From UBA11475 sp045593005 (GTDB taxonomy: Bacteria; Bacillota; Clostridia; Christensenellales; Borkfalkiaceae), in the NCBI GenBank assembly GCA_045593005.1, contig JAZNVV010000030.1, positions 1-16,346 of the forward strand: DNA of 16,346 nucleotides, written 5' to 3'. Of this stretch, positions 6,787 through 14,950 are shown one piece after another (position 1 is the first letter of the stretch; the number at the start of each line of letters is the position of its first letter). The position numbers and the translations under genes were made by a program. The notes beneath the pieces are model-generated. The model was not told where the DNA came from and made no database searches. It worked only from the letters and a program-made list of their open reading frames with translations.

Positions 6787-9708
6787 TTATTGTTTATTCT
6801 TTTTAATCTTTTTTCCACCACGCAACAACGTCAAAGCGTAATCTATGGTTGATGATAGTGGAATTACTACCATTATAATTGTAAATACGATTAACAAATG
6901 GTGCCAGTAATCTTTAAAAGGAGTCATTTTTACAACACCGATTAATTCCATACCGTTAAATAAAGCAATACCTGTAACAATAGATACTATAAAGAAACAA
7001 ATTGTAAACATTATACTTCTGAACAAGTTAAATGGTTTACAAATCCTATAAAGCATCATAAGTCCAGAGAAAGTTACTGCATATACCATCATTGTCGTAT
7101 AAACTGCATTAGGGGATTCAAGATGTGCAAAATAGCCAGCGTCTGAAAGTAAAATTTGTGCGCACATTACAAGAACACAACTTATGACCATAAGCAAAGC
7201 ACAAGGGAAGGCTTTTGTTATGACGTAATTAATAAAGTTGCCTTCAACACGATTATCGTTTGGTTGCAACGATAGGAAGAAACTTGGTATGCCTATTACG
7301 CATAATTCAAGTAATAACATATTGCTTGTAACAAACGGATATCCACCTTCTATTGTAGGGATAATTAAGGAAATTATTGCAATCATCATAGTAAATAACG
7401 TTTTCATTAAATACAATGATGCTGAATTTTGAATATTGTTTATTACACGACGACCTTCTTTAACTACTTTTGGCATTGAGTTAAAGTTGTTATCAATCAG
7501 TACAAGGTGCGCAATATTTCTTGCAGCGTCGCTACCTGATGCAAGTGAAACGGCACAATCAGCCTCCTTCATTGCTAAAATATCATTTACACCGTCGCCA
7601 GTCATTGCAACGTTATGTCCTGCAAGTTTAAGCGCTTTAACTAAAATTGCTTTTTGTTCAGGGGAGACACGTCCAAATACTGTATAACTATCTGCAACGG
7701 CTATAACGTCACGCTCGCTCATACCTTCAAGACTTATATATTTGTCAGCGTTAGGTATTCCAACACGTCTTGCAATTTCCGAAACAGTCAATGGATTATC
7801 ACCAGAAATTACTTTTAACGCAACGTCATTATTTTTAAACCAAGAAATTGTTGCAGGCGCGTTTTCACGTATGCTGTCTGTAATCGTTATAATAGCAAGT
7901 GGCTTAAACTGACTTGGTAAAGAACCTGATGCCGTAATAGAACTCTTTGAGTGACCTAATACTAAAACTCTTAAACCCATAGACGCATACTGACGAATTA
8001 GGTTATTTAGTTTTTCAGGAATTTCTTTAAGAACAAATTCAGGCGCACCAAACGCAAATGTACCTGCCTCTGCAAAAGTAACTGCAGAAAGCTTTTTTTC
8101 AGATGAGAACGGTACTATTTTTATTGCTTTTAAAGCATTACTATGTCCAAAGTGATTATATAAAGCAACGGACGTTTGGTTGTTGTCTTTTAATTCACTT
8201 AACATTGAACCCATAATTTCACTAATAGTGTAATTAGCCGTACTGTTAAGTATAATACAATCGCTAACCTTCATTCTACCATCGGTAATCGTACCCGTTT
8301 TATCAAGACAAAGCACGTCAACACGGGCAAGCATTTCAAGTGAATATAGGTCTTGGACAAGCGTATTATGACGTGCAAGTCTAATAACACCGATAGCAAG
8401 CGCCATACTTGTCAATAGGAACATGCCAGCAGGTATCATGCCGATTATAACGCCTGCCGTTGTTGGCATAAACTCTTGGAAAGTCTTGCCATAAGCAAGT
8501 TGTGTTAAAATATTTGCAGCGGCAATAGGAATAATTACAAAACCGATAATCGTAATCAATGCCGATAGCGAACGCATAAGTTCGGAATTCGGTTTTTTGT
8601 ATTTTTTTGCTTTTGCTGAAAGCTTTTGAATATAATTATCACTACCTACAGCAATAGCTTGACAAATACAAGTTCCACTTGTAATATACGACGCCGCAAA
8701 AAGTTTATCGCCAACTGATTTTTTAACAGCTATAGATTCACCTGTTAAAAGCGACTCGTTAACTTCAACTTCACCTTGTAAAATAATGCCGTCTGTTACA
8801 ATTTGTTTTCCTATGCTATATTTAATAAGATCATCTAGCACTATTTTATCCGACGCAATCTCAACTTCTTCACCATTACGTAAAACAGTAGAAGTTTTTG
8901 TTGAAATTAAAGACAGTCTTTCAATCGAATGTTTAGCCCTTACTTCTTGAATAATGCCTATTGAAATATTTAAAATATACACAATACAAAACGTAAATTG
9001 GGAAAGAGGCACTTTTGCTAAAATAAGCCCGATTGTAACTAATACACCTAAAAGGTTAAAGAACGTAAATAGGTTTCCACAAATTATTGAAGCGTACGAT
9101 TTTGAGAACTTTTGATCAACGTGATTTGTTAGATAATGATAATCTCTTTCATCAACCTGTTCGTCAGATAAACCTTTGTCAATATCTGGATGATATCTCT
9201 CAATTTGATCACGTTTTATTCTTTCACGTTTTCTTTTTGTTTCTTTATTTTCCTCTTCTTCTTCATTTTTAGGGAATAATAATTCAAAAAACGATTTACG
9301 CTTTTCAGGAATATCTAAAATACTAATTTCGCCGTCTTCTAACTTGTTTGTAGGGTCTAAAGCATTTGAATCGGATTCTTTTTCCATTTCAGTTATAACA
9401 ACGTCGCGAATATTAATATTAGATTGTTCTGAATTTTCAGCTAAAGTCAAAAGTGGTAACTCTTGTGGAGTAGTTTCTTCAACAATACTTTCTTCAACTT
9501 TTTCAACAACCGGTTTCTTTTTGCGCGCGCGTGGCTTTGGTAATACTTCTAATTGTTCAATCACTTCTTTTGTTGCAACGTTTTCCGAATTGTTTTTAGT
9601 TGTTTCGGGTTTTTTCGTCGGTGTGTTAGTAGTTTTTGATTTAGAAGTATTTTTAACCGTATTATTTGATTTAGTTTTTTTCAAAACTTCGTCTTTATTA
9701 TTTTCCAT
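6787..9708 (-). CDS. P-type cation-transporting ATPase (CtpE-like) with long N-terminal extension
   Basis: A 973-residue membrane ATPase. Motifs in order: actuator-domain TGES (322-325), phosphorylation site DKTGT with D469, and the hinge TGDGVND (703-709). About ten membrane spans can be placed: two near 208-256, two near 379-440 and six from about 763 to 959. M4 reads PAGM (426-429), neither the CPC type of heavy-metal pumps nor PEGL of SERCA-type pumps. Together with the following LLTSMALAIGVIRLARHNTL this resembles the CtpE group, whose mycobacterial member has been linked to calcium uptake; the ion moved here is not shown by sequence. The core starts near GLSDEQV (179); before it lie ~178 hydrophilic residues, rich in Lys/Thr/Asn, then Glu and Arg/Lys, probably disordered. 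The start is supported by AGGT (9715-9718) and its place 15 bases after leuS, so the two are probably cotranscribed. The internal Met108 has no visible ribosome binding site. Confidence 0.9.
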   Translation of the reverse strand: MENNKDEVLKKTKSNNTVKNTSKSKTTNTPTKKPETTKNNSENVATKEVIEQLEVLPKPRARKKKPVVEKVEESIVEETTPQELPLLTLAENSEQSNINIRDVVITEMEKESDSNALDPTNKLEDGEISILDIPEKRKSFFELLFPKNEEEEENKETKRKRERIKRDQIERYHPDIDKGLSDEQVDERDYHYLTNHVDQKFSKSYASIICGNLFTFFNLLGVLVTIGLILAKVPLSQFTFCIVYILNISIGIIQEVRAKHSIERLSLISTKTSTVLRNGEEVEIASDKIVLDDLIKYSIGKQIVTDGIILQGEVEVNESLLTGESIAVKKSVGDKLFAASYITSGTCICQAIAVGSDNYIQKLSAKAKKYKKPNSELMRSLSALITIIGFVIIPIAAANILTQLAYGKTFQEFMPTTAGVIIGMIPAGMFLLTSMALAIGVIRLARHNTLVQDLYSLEMLARVDVLCLDKTGTITDGRMKVSDCIILNSTANYTISEIMGSMLSELKDNNQTSVALYNHFGHSNALKAIKIVPFSSEKKLSAVTFAEAGTFAFGAPEFVLKEIPEKLNNLIRQYASMGLRVLVLGHSKSSITASGSLPSQFKPLAIITITDSIRENAPATISWFKNNDVALKVISGDNPLTVSEIARRVGIPNADKYISLEGMSERDVIAVADSYTVFGRVSPEQKAILVKALKLAGHNVAMTGDGVNDILAMKEADCAVSLASGSDAARNIAHLVLIDNNFNSMPKVVKEGRRVINNIQNSASLYLMKTLFTMMIAIISLIIPTIEGGYPFVTSNMLLLELCVIGIPSFFLSLQPNDNRVEGNFINYVITKAFPCALLMVISCVLVMCAQILLSDAGYFAHLESPNAVYTTMMVYAVTFSGLMMLYRICKPFNLFRSIMFTICFFIVSIVTGIALFNGMELIGVVKMTPFKDYWHHLLIVFTIIMVVIPLSSTIDYALTLLRGGKKIKKNKQ

Positions 9709-9723
9709 TTTTTTACCTAATAA

Positions 9724-12153
9724 TTAAACAATAATGTTAATAAGTCTTCTTGGTATTATGATTAATTTTTTAATTTGTTTACCTTCGATAAACGGTAAAA
9801 TCTTTTCGTCTTTATATAAAATTTCCTTTATTTCGTCTTCCGTTATATCATTAGGAATTATAATTTTTGTTTTAATCTTACTGTTTACTTGAACTGCAAC
9901 TTCATTTTCATCTTTGACAAGCCATTTTTCTTCATAAACAGGGTAGTTAGCATTGAAAATTGATTTTTTATTGCCAAGTTGTTCCCAAATTTCTTCAGCA
10001 AAATGTGGAGCGCAAGGGGCAAGCAACAACATTAAGTCTATAAACGTTTCTTTAAAGAGTTTATCGTTCTTTTCCCCTTCAATTAAATCGTATTTATTAA
10101 GAGCATTTAAAAGTTCCATCATTCTTGCACAAGCAGTGTTAAATGAGAAATCTTCCATATCTCTTGTTACTGATTTAATTGTATTATGTCTTACGAATAA
10201 TAATTCCTTTTCATCACGTTCAATTTTATTACATTTATTTGGGGTAGTTGAAATTACTTTTTCAGCAAGTCTTTCAAGTCTATCAAAGAATTTTATAATC
10301 GCTTTGATACCGTCGTCGTTCCAAGGGCCACCTTCTGTATACGAAAAACCAAACATAAGGTAAAGTCGAAGTACGTCTGAACCGTGCTCAGCAACGTAGC
10401 TATCAGGGGAAACAACGTTACCACGTGATTTACTCATTCTTGCACCGTCAGGTCCTAAAATAACGCCTTGATGCACAAGTGATTTAAACGGTTCGTCAAA
10501 TTTAAGGTATCCCATATCACGAAGTGCTTTCGTTATAAATCTTGAATACAATAAATGCATACAAGCATGTTCGGCCCCACCAACGTATTTATCTACTGGA
10601 AGCATTTGATTGATATATTCAGGATCAAACGGTTCTTTAGCGTTTTTAGCGTCTGGATATCTTAAATAATACCAACTTGAACATACAAACGTATCAAGAG
10701 TATCTGGGTCGCGTTTAGCATCTGCACCACATTTTGGACATTTAACGTTCATAAAGCCTTCATGTTTTGCAAGTGGAGATTTGCCGTCTGGTTTAAATTC
10801 AACGTCGTAAGGCAATTTAACAGGTAAGTCCTTATATGGAACGGCTACTTCACCACAATGTGGACAATGAATTATAGGGATAGGCGCGCCCCAGTATCTT
10901 TGACGGGAAACAAGCCAGTCACGTAATCTATAATTCGTTTTATGTTCAGCAATGCCTGAAATTGCAAGTTTAGTAATAATTGCACGTCTGCCTTCTTCAC
11001 TAGTTAATCCGTCAAATTCACCACTATTAACTAAAACGCCGTCCTCTTCAAAAGGAAGTTCGTCATTGCCGTTTGTACCAGCGATAACACGGGTGATAGG
11101 AAGATTATATTTTTTGGCAAAAGCAAAATCTCTCGCGTCGTGCGACGGAACGCCCATTACTGCGCCCGTGCCGTATGAATATAAAACGTAGTCGGCTGCA
11201 TAAATAGGAACTTTTTTATCATTAATAGGATTGATTGCATATGCTCCGATAAATACACCAGTTTTTTCTCTTGCAGTTGATAATCTGTCAATTTCGTTTG
11301 TTTTAGATGTGTTTTCAATATACTCATCAACTGCCTCTTTACATTCAGGTGTTACTAATTTTGTAACAAGTGGATGTTCAGGTGCTAAAACAACGTAGGA
11401 AACACCACATAACGTATCAGCCCTTGTAGTAAATACCTTAAATTTATCGCCAGATTCTGCCGTAAATTCAATTTCACCACCTGTTGATTTACCTATCCAG
11501 TTCCTTTGCATAGCCTTTGTTTTTTCCGGCCAGTCAAGATCCTTTAAACCCGAAAGGAGTTCTTCAGCATAGTCTGTAATTTTAAAGAACCATTGAGTTA
11601 AATCCTTTTTAACAACTTGTGTGTGGCATCTTTCACACTCGCCATTAACCACTTGCTCGTTTGCAAGAACAGTTTGACAGCTTGGGCACCAGTTAACAGG
11701 AGCATTTTTTCTGTAAGCAAGGTTATTTTCATATAATTTTAAGAATAACCATTGTGTCCATTTATAGTAATCTTCCATACAAGTTTTTATTTCGGCATCC
11801 CAGTCGAACATTGCGCCCATTTCTTTAAGAGTTTCTTCCATATTTTCAATGTTTTTAACAGTTGAATCTTGTGGATGAATACCCGTTTTAATAGCAAAAT
11901 TTTCAGCAGGTAAGCCAAAAGCATCAAAACCCATAGGTTGGAAAACTTCATACCCCGTCATCTTTTTATATCTAGCAAAACTATCCGTAGGGGCATAATT
12001 ATACCAGTGTCCTAAATGAAGTCTAGCCGCAGACGGATATGAGAACATTTCAAGACAATAATATTTTTTATCTACGTTTTTTTGATTAAAGTAATTAAGT
12101 CTGTCCTTTTCCCAAATCGTTTGCCATTTTTTTTCAATCTTCTTGAAGTCCAT
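9724..12153 (-). CDS. leuS: Leucyl-tRNA synthetase
   Basis: An 809-residue class I synthetase charging tRNA-Leu in the cytoplasm. Seen: the HIGH-box variant HLGH (46-49), FQPMGFDAFGLPAEN (71-85), a zinc-type cluster WCPSC...CERC (C156, C159, C173, C176), and a CP1 editing domain with TTRADT (242-247) and GTGAVMGVPSHDARD (328-342). A second CPHC...CPKC set (430-475), CSSWYYLRYP (491-500), the catalytic loop MSKS (573-576) and a C-terminal RNA-binding domain ending RRLINIIV follow. Length is normal. I start it at the ATG of MDFKK because a strong GGAGGA lies 7 bases upstream; a TTG codon 15 bases further out would overlap that site. It has its own consensus promoter and a short leader with no room for a T-box. 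The P-type ATPase gene follows on the same strand. Confidence 0.97.
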   Translation of the reverse strand: MDFKKIEKKWQTIWEKDRLNYFNQKNVDKKYYCLEMFSYPSAARLHLGHWYNYAPTDSFARYKKMTGYEVFQPMGFDAFGLPAENFAIKTGIHPQDSTVKNIENMEETLKEMGAMFDWDAEIKTCMEDYYKWTQWLFLKLYENNLAYRKNAPVNWCPSCQTVLANEQVVNGECERCHTQVVKKDLTQWFFKITDYAEELLSGLKDLDWPEKTKAMQRNWIGKSTGGEIEFTAESGDKFKVFTTRADTLCGVSYVVLAPEHPLVTKLVTPECKEAVDEYIENTSKTNEIDRLSTAREKTGVFIGAYAINPINDKKVPIYAADYVLYSYGTGAVMGVPSHDARDFAFAKKYNLPITRVIAGTNGNDELPFEEDGVLVNSGEFDGLTSEEGRRAIITKLAISGIAEHKTNYRLRDWLVSRQRYWGAPIPIIHCPHCGEVAVPYKDLPVKLPYDVEFKPDGKSPLAKHEGFMNVKCPKCGADAKRDPDTLDTFVCSSWYYLRYPDAKNAKEPFDPEYINQMLPVDKYVGGAEHACMHLLYSRFITKALRDMGYLKFDEPFKSLVHQGVILGPDGARMSKSRGNVVSPDSYVAEHGSDVLRLYLMFGFSYTEGGPWNDDGIKAIIKFFDRLERLAEKVISTTPNKCNKIERDEKELLFVRHNTIKSVTRDMEDFSFNTACARMMELLNALNKYDLIEGEKNDKLFKETFIDLMLLLAPCAPHFAEEIWEQLGNKKSIFNANYPVYEEKWLVKDENEVAVQVNSKIKTKIIIPNDITEDEIKEILYKDEKILPFIEGKQIKKLIIIPRRLINIIV

Positions 12154-12160
12154 TAAAACT

Positions 12161-12166
12161 TCCTCC
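12161..12166 (-). promoter_or_regulatory. leuS ribosome binding site
   Basis: The minus strand reads GGAGGA, separated from the leuS ATG by 7 bases. This decides the start: the longer reading from a TTG at 12168-12166 would place its start codon across this site and is unlikely. Confidence 0.85.
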
Positions 12167-12187
12167 AACTATATATGTTATTATAAT

Positions 12188-12216
12188 ATTATATAATTAA
12201 TAATTGAAATAGTCAA
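12188..12216 (-). promoter_or_regulatory. Sigma-A-type promoter of leuS (and probably the ATPase)
   Basis: On the minus strand TTGACT (complement of 12211-12216) and a perfect TATAAT (complement of 12188-12193) are separated by exactly 17 bases. Transcription should start near 12180, giving a leader of about 25-30 bases with the ribosome binding site in it. So short a leader excludes a T-box or other long riboswitch. Confidence 0.8.
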
Positions 12217-12219
12217 ATC

Positions 12220-12235
12220 AAAATTTATAAATTTT
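12220..12235. repeat. 16-base AT-only perfect palindrome upstream of the leuS -35
   Basis: The bases AAAATTTATAAATTTT equal their own reverse complement and end 3 bases upstream of the leuS -35 box, within the divergent leuS/galactokinase region. The site could serve as an UP element for leuS or a repressor site. In DNA this AT-rich such a palindrome can also arise by chance, so no function is assigned. Confidence 0.35.
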
Positions 12236-12304
12236 ACCTTATTAAAAATATTTTTTACATATTGCAAAAAAATATAAAAAAATAGAAAAGATAATATCTA
12301 AAGA

Positions 12305-12333
12305 TTTACATTTTTTTCTTTTAGTGATATAAT
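12305..12333 (+). promoter_or_regulatory. Extended -10 sigma-A promoter of the galactokinase-like gene
   Basis: TTTACA (12305-12310), a 17-base spacer, and TATAAT (12328-12333) preceded by TGA, giving an extended -10 TGnTATAAT. Start of transcription is expected near 12340, then AGGAGA (12349-12354) 9 bases before the ATG. It probably also drives asd, which follows after 12 bases. I see no operator-like repeat overlapping it, so strong constitutive use is the simplest reading. Confidence 0.82.
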
Positions 12334-12363
12334 GTTACATATATTTTTAGGAGAATTTTTATA

Positions 12364-13602
12364 ATGCTTGGATTAGTTAAACACATTGAAGGCGCTTTCG
12401 ATTACTTTAACGACCTTTATGGCGAAGTTACAGAGCAACAAAAACAACGTTATCAAAAAACTTTCGACTGGTTTAAAAATTCATTTAATAAAGATTGTTG
12501 TTACATAGCATCTTCATCTGGTAGAGTAGAAGTTGTGGGTAATCACACCGATCACCAAGGAGGAAAGGTTGTTTCTTGCGCAATAAGCCTTGATAAAGTC
12601 GCTATGTTTTTGCCAACTGATGATAATATTATTAGAATTAAATCGGAAGGTTATGACGACATTGTTATTGACGTATTAGGCGATACGCCTGTAAAAATAG
12701 GCACGTCAGATGCAATGGTTAAAGGCGTGGTTGAAGGCTTTAAGCAAAGAAATTATAAAGTTGGTGGGTTTATCGCTTGTTGCGCTAATAACGTATTAAA
12801 CGGCGCTGGTATTTCAAGTTCGGCATCTTTTGAGTGTTTAGTGGCTAAAATTTTAGGTTTTTTATACAATGACGACGGCATTGATGCTGAAGAAATTGCT
12901 AAGATTTCACAATTTTCTGAAAACGTTTACTTTGGTAAGCCTTGTGGGCTTTTAGACCAAACGGCGATTGCCTTTGGTGGTTTAAGACAACTTGATTTTT
13001 TTGATAAAGATAGAATTGTTGTAAAGCAAATTAATAATACGCTTGATGACTATACGCTTATTCTGGTTGATACGGGTAGTGACCATGCTAATTTGACTGA
13101 CGAATATGCTTCTATTCCTGCTGAAATGAAAGCTATTGCAAAAGAGTTAGGTGCTGAACGTTTAGCCGACGTTTCTGAAGAATTATTCCTTTCAAAAGCA
13201 AGCGAGCTTCGTAAAAAAGTAAGCGACAGGGCAGTTTTAAGAGCAATTCATTATTATGATGAAATTAAGCGCGTTAACGAACTCACAAATGCCTTAAATA
13301 ACAACGATTACGACGGTTTCTTGTCAGCAGTTAAAAATTCAGGATTAAGTTCGTATACTTTACTTCAAAACTGCTACGTTGCTGGTTCAAAAGATCAATC
13401 AATTCCAGTTGCTTTAGCGCTTGCAAGTAAATATCTAAACGGTGGCGTTAATCGTGTTCACGGTGGTGGTTTTGCAGGTACGATATTAAACGTTGTTAAA
13501 AATGAGAACGTTCAAGCATTTATTGATGGATTATCAGCATTTTATGATAAAAAGGCAATTATTCCACTTAAAGTTAGAAAATTAGGTACAACCGTATTAT
13601 AA
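12364..13602 (+). CDS. Galactokinase-like GHMP kinase with variant sugar-binding motif
   Basis: A 412-residue GHMP-superfamily sugar kinase most like galactokinase, which makes galactose-1-phosphate from galactose and ATP. The N-terminal signature region is GRVEVVGNHTDHQGG (53-67), where classic GalK reads GRVNLIGEHTDYNGG. The ATP-binding loop is NGAGISSSAS (146-155), the likely catalytic base is D198 in GLLDQT, and the C-terminal GHMP motif is RVHGGGFAGT (364-373). Length is in the galactokinase range. Asn60 replaces the sugar-contacting Glu and His64 the Tyr; as I recall, NHTDH-type proteins recur in Clostridia under the name galactokinase, so this may be a subfamily with a different or broader sugar. 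No galT, galE or sugar transporter is in the window. It has its own promoter, and asd follows 12 bases later. GHMP kinase identity is secure; the galactose substrate is not. Confidence 0.85.
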   Translation: MLGLVKHIEGAFDYFNDLYGEVTEQQKQRYQKTFDWFKNSFNKDCCYIASSSGRVEVVGNHTDHQGGKVVSCAISLDKVAMFLPTDDNIIRIKSEGYDDIVIDVLGDTPVKIGTSDAMVKGVVEGFKQRNYKVGGFIACCANNVLNGAGISSSASFECLVAKILGFLYNDDGIDAEEIAKISQFSENVYFGKPCGLLDQTAIAFGGLRQLDFFDKDRIVVKQINNTLDDYTLILVDTGSDHANLTDEYASIPAEMKAIAKELGAERLADVSEELFLSKASELRKKVSDRAVLRAIHYYDEIKRVNELTNALNNNDYDGFLSAVKNSGLSSYTLLQNCYVAGSKDQSIPVALALASKYLNGGVNRVHGGGFAGTILNVVKNENVQAFIDGLSAFYDKKAIIPLKVRKLGTTVL

Positions 13603-13614
13603 TAGGAGACAAAA

Positions 13615-14619
13615 ATGAAGAAGTACAATGTAGGTATACTCGGCGCTACTGGTGCCGTTGGTATGGAAATGTTAAAAATTTTAGAAGAACGTAATTTTCC
13701 TATTAATGAATTACGTCTTTTAGCAAGCGAAAGAAGTGTTGGCAAAGAAATTGAATTTTTAGGAAATAAAATTAAAGTTCAACTTGCTTGCGATACTGCA
13801 TTTGAGGGTTTGGATATCGTTTTAGGCGCTGCACAAAATACAATTGCAAAACAATTTGCGCCAGCTATTGTTAAGGCTGGAGCAGTATTCGTAGACAATT
13901 CAAGTGCATTTAGAATGTGTGATGACGTTCCACTTGTTGTTCCAGAAATTAACCCTGATGACGTTAAGTTAAATAAAGGTATAATTTCTAACCCAAACTG
14001 TTCTACAATCATTACTTTGACAGCCATAAACGCCATCAATAAAGTTAGTAAAATTAAGACGATTGTTGCTTCTACATATCAAGCAGTTTCCGGCGCTGGC
14101 GTAGGTGGCCCTGCTGAACTTTCAGCTGAAGTTGACGCCATATATAATGGCACAACGTACGAGCCAAAAGTTTTTTCACACCAGATTGCATATAACGTAA
14201 TTCCAAAAATCGGTGGCGAAGCTTACGAAGGCTATACCTCCGAAGAAATGAAACTTCAAAATGAATCAAGAAAGATTTTACATTTACCAGAGTTAAAAGC
14301 TACTTGCACTTGCGTTAGAGTTCCTGTTATGAGATCGCACTCTATTTCAGCAACTATTATTACTGAAAGAGCAGTTTCCGTTGAAGAGGCAAAAAATGTA
14401 ATTAAAAATGGCGACGGCGTTAGGCTTGTTGATGATATAAACAACAATATTTTCCCTATGCCATTAGATACAAGCGACCAAGATATCGTATTTGTTGGTA
14501 GAATTAGAAAAGATTTAACAAACGAAAACGGACTTGCTATTTGGTGTTGTGGCGACCAAGTTAGAAAAGGCGCAGCAACAAATGCTGTACAAATCGCTCA
14601 ACTTTTAATTAAAGAATAA
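13615..14619 (+). CDS. asd: Aspartate-semialdehyde dehydrogenase
   Basis: A 334-residue enzyme that reduces aspartyl-phosphate to aspartate semialdehyde with NADPH, the branch step toward lysine and diaminopimelate, threonine, methionine and isoleucine. The Rossmann loop is GATGAVG (10-16), the catalytic cysteine is C129 in SNPNCST, STYQAVSGAGVGG spans 153-165, and the active-site histidine is probably H242 in RVPVMRSHS. Length and motif order fit the bacterial family. A strong AGGAGA stands before the ATG, 12 bases after the galactokinase-like gene, so cotranscription is likely although the two products share no obvious pathway. A hairpin follows the stop. No lysine or methionine riboswitch is visible upstream. 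Confidence 0.96.
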   Translation: MKKYNVGILGATGAVGMEMLKILEERNFPINELRLLASERSVGKEIEFLGNKIKVQLACDTAFEGLDIVLGAAQNTIAKQFAPAIVKAGAVFVDNSSAFRMCDDVPLVVPEINPDDVKLNKGIISNPNCSTIITLTAINAINKVSKIKTIVASTYQAVSGAGVGGPAELSAEVDAIYNGTTYEPKVFSHQIAYNVIPKIGGEAYEGYTSEEMKLQNESRKILHLPELKATCTCVRVPVMRSHSISATIITERAVSVEEAKNVIKNGDGVRLVDDINNNIFPMPLDTSDQDIVFVGRIRKDLTNENGLAIWCCGDQVRKGAATNAVQIAQLLIKE

Positions 14620-14624
14620 AATTA

Positions 14625-14652
14625 AAAAAACGGTAGTTAAATACCGTTTTTT
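14625..14652 (+). terminator. Rho-independent terminator after asd
   Basis: AAAAAACGGTA and TACCGTTTTTT can form an 11-bp stem around a GTTAAA loop, ending in six T. Only about five pairs are strong (ACGGTA/TACCGT) and the rest are A-T. It starts 6 bases after the asd stop and ends 17 bases before the next ATG. Because I see no clear promoter between it and the ACT-domain gene, it may let part of the transcription through. Confidence 0.75.
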
Positions 14653-14669
14653 AAAAAAGGATAAATATT

Positions 14670-14939
14670 ATGAAAGCAGTTGTAACCGTAATGGGCAAAG
14701 ACCAAAAAGGTATTATAGCAAAAGTAAGCAATTTTTTATTTGAACACGACATTAATATTGAAGATATTTCTCAAACAATTATGCAGGAATTTTTTAGTAT
14801 GGTTATGATGGTCAATATTGATGAAATTAAAATTTCTTTTAATGAAATCGTTAAAAAATGCAATGATTTAGGTAAAGAAATGGGTTTAGAAATAAAAATT
14901 CAGTCTGAATCTATTTTTAATGCAATGCACAAAATTTAA
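14670..14939 (+). CDS. ACT domain-containing protein (UPF0237 family)
   Basis: An 89-residue protein that is essentially one ACT domain, a small ligand-binding fold often sensing amino acids. The start MKAVVTVMGKDQKGIIAKVS (1-20) has the beta-strand, GxDxxGI turn and helix pattern of ACT domains; the SQTIMQEFFSMVMMV region (35-49) is the second strand pair typical of UPF0237, and the family is usually near 90 residues. AAGGA (14657-14661) lies 8 bases before the ATG. The DUF711/UPF0210 gene begins 11 bases after its stop, a pairing found in many Firmicutes and some archaea. Ligand and role are unknown; regulation of the neighbour by binding a small molecule is inference. It shares the ACT fold with GcvR and other regulators, but nothing here shows glycine sensing. 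Confidence 0.9.
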   Translation: MKAVVTVMGKDQKGIIAKVSNFLFEHDINIEDISQTIMQEFFSMVMMVNIDEIKISFNEIVKKCNDLGKEMGLEIKIQSESIFNAMHKI

Positions 14940-14950
14940 CAGGTGATATA

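Noticed and set aside
9344..9727. Open frame of 127 codons on the plus strand opposite the start of the ATPase gene
   Set aside because: It mirrors the low-complexity N-terminal extension of the ATPase, has no family motifs and no convincing ribosome binding site; a shadow frame.
9953..10363. Open frame of 136 codons on the plus strand inside leuS
   Set aside because: It lies wholly antisense to well-conserved leuS coding sequence and shows no recognisable domain.
12154..12168. Longer leuS start at a TTG codon five residues upstream
   Set aside because: The TTG reading would run through the strong GGAGGA site, which is ideally placed for the ATG at 12153, and the family N-terminus fits MDFKKIEKKW.
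12169..12363. T-box or other riboswitch upstream of leuS or the galactokinase-like gene
   Set aside because: The predicted promoters leave leaders of only about 25-30 bases and no stable GC-containing stems are present.
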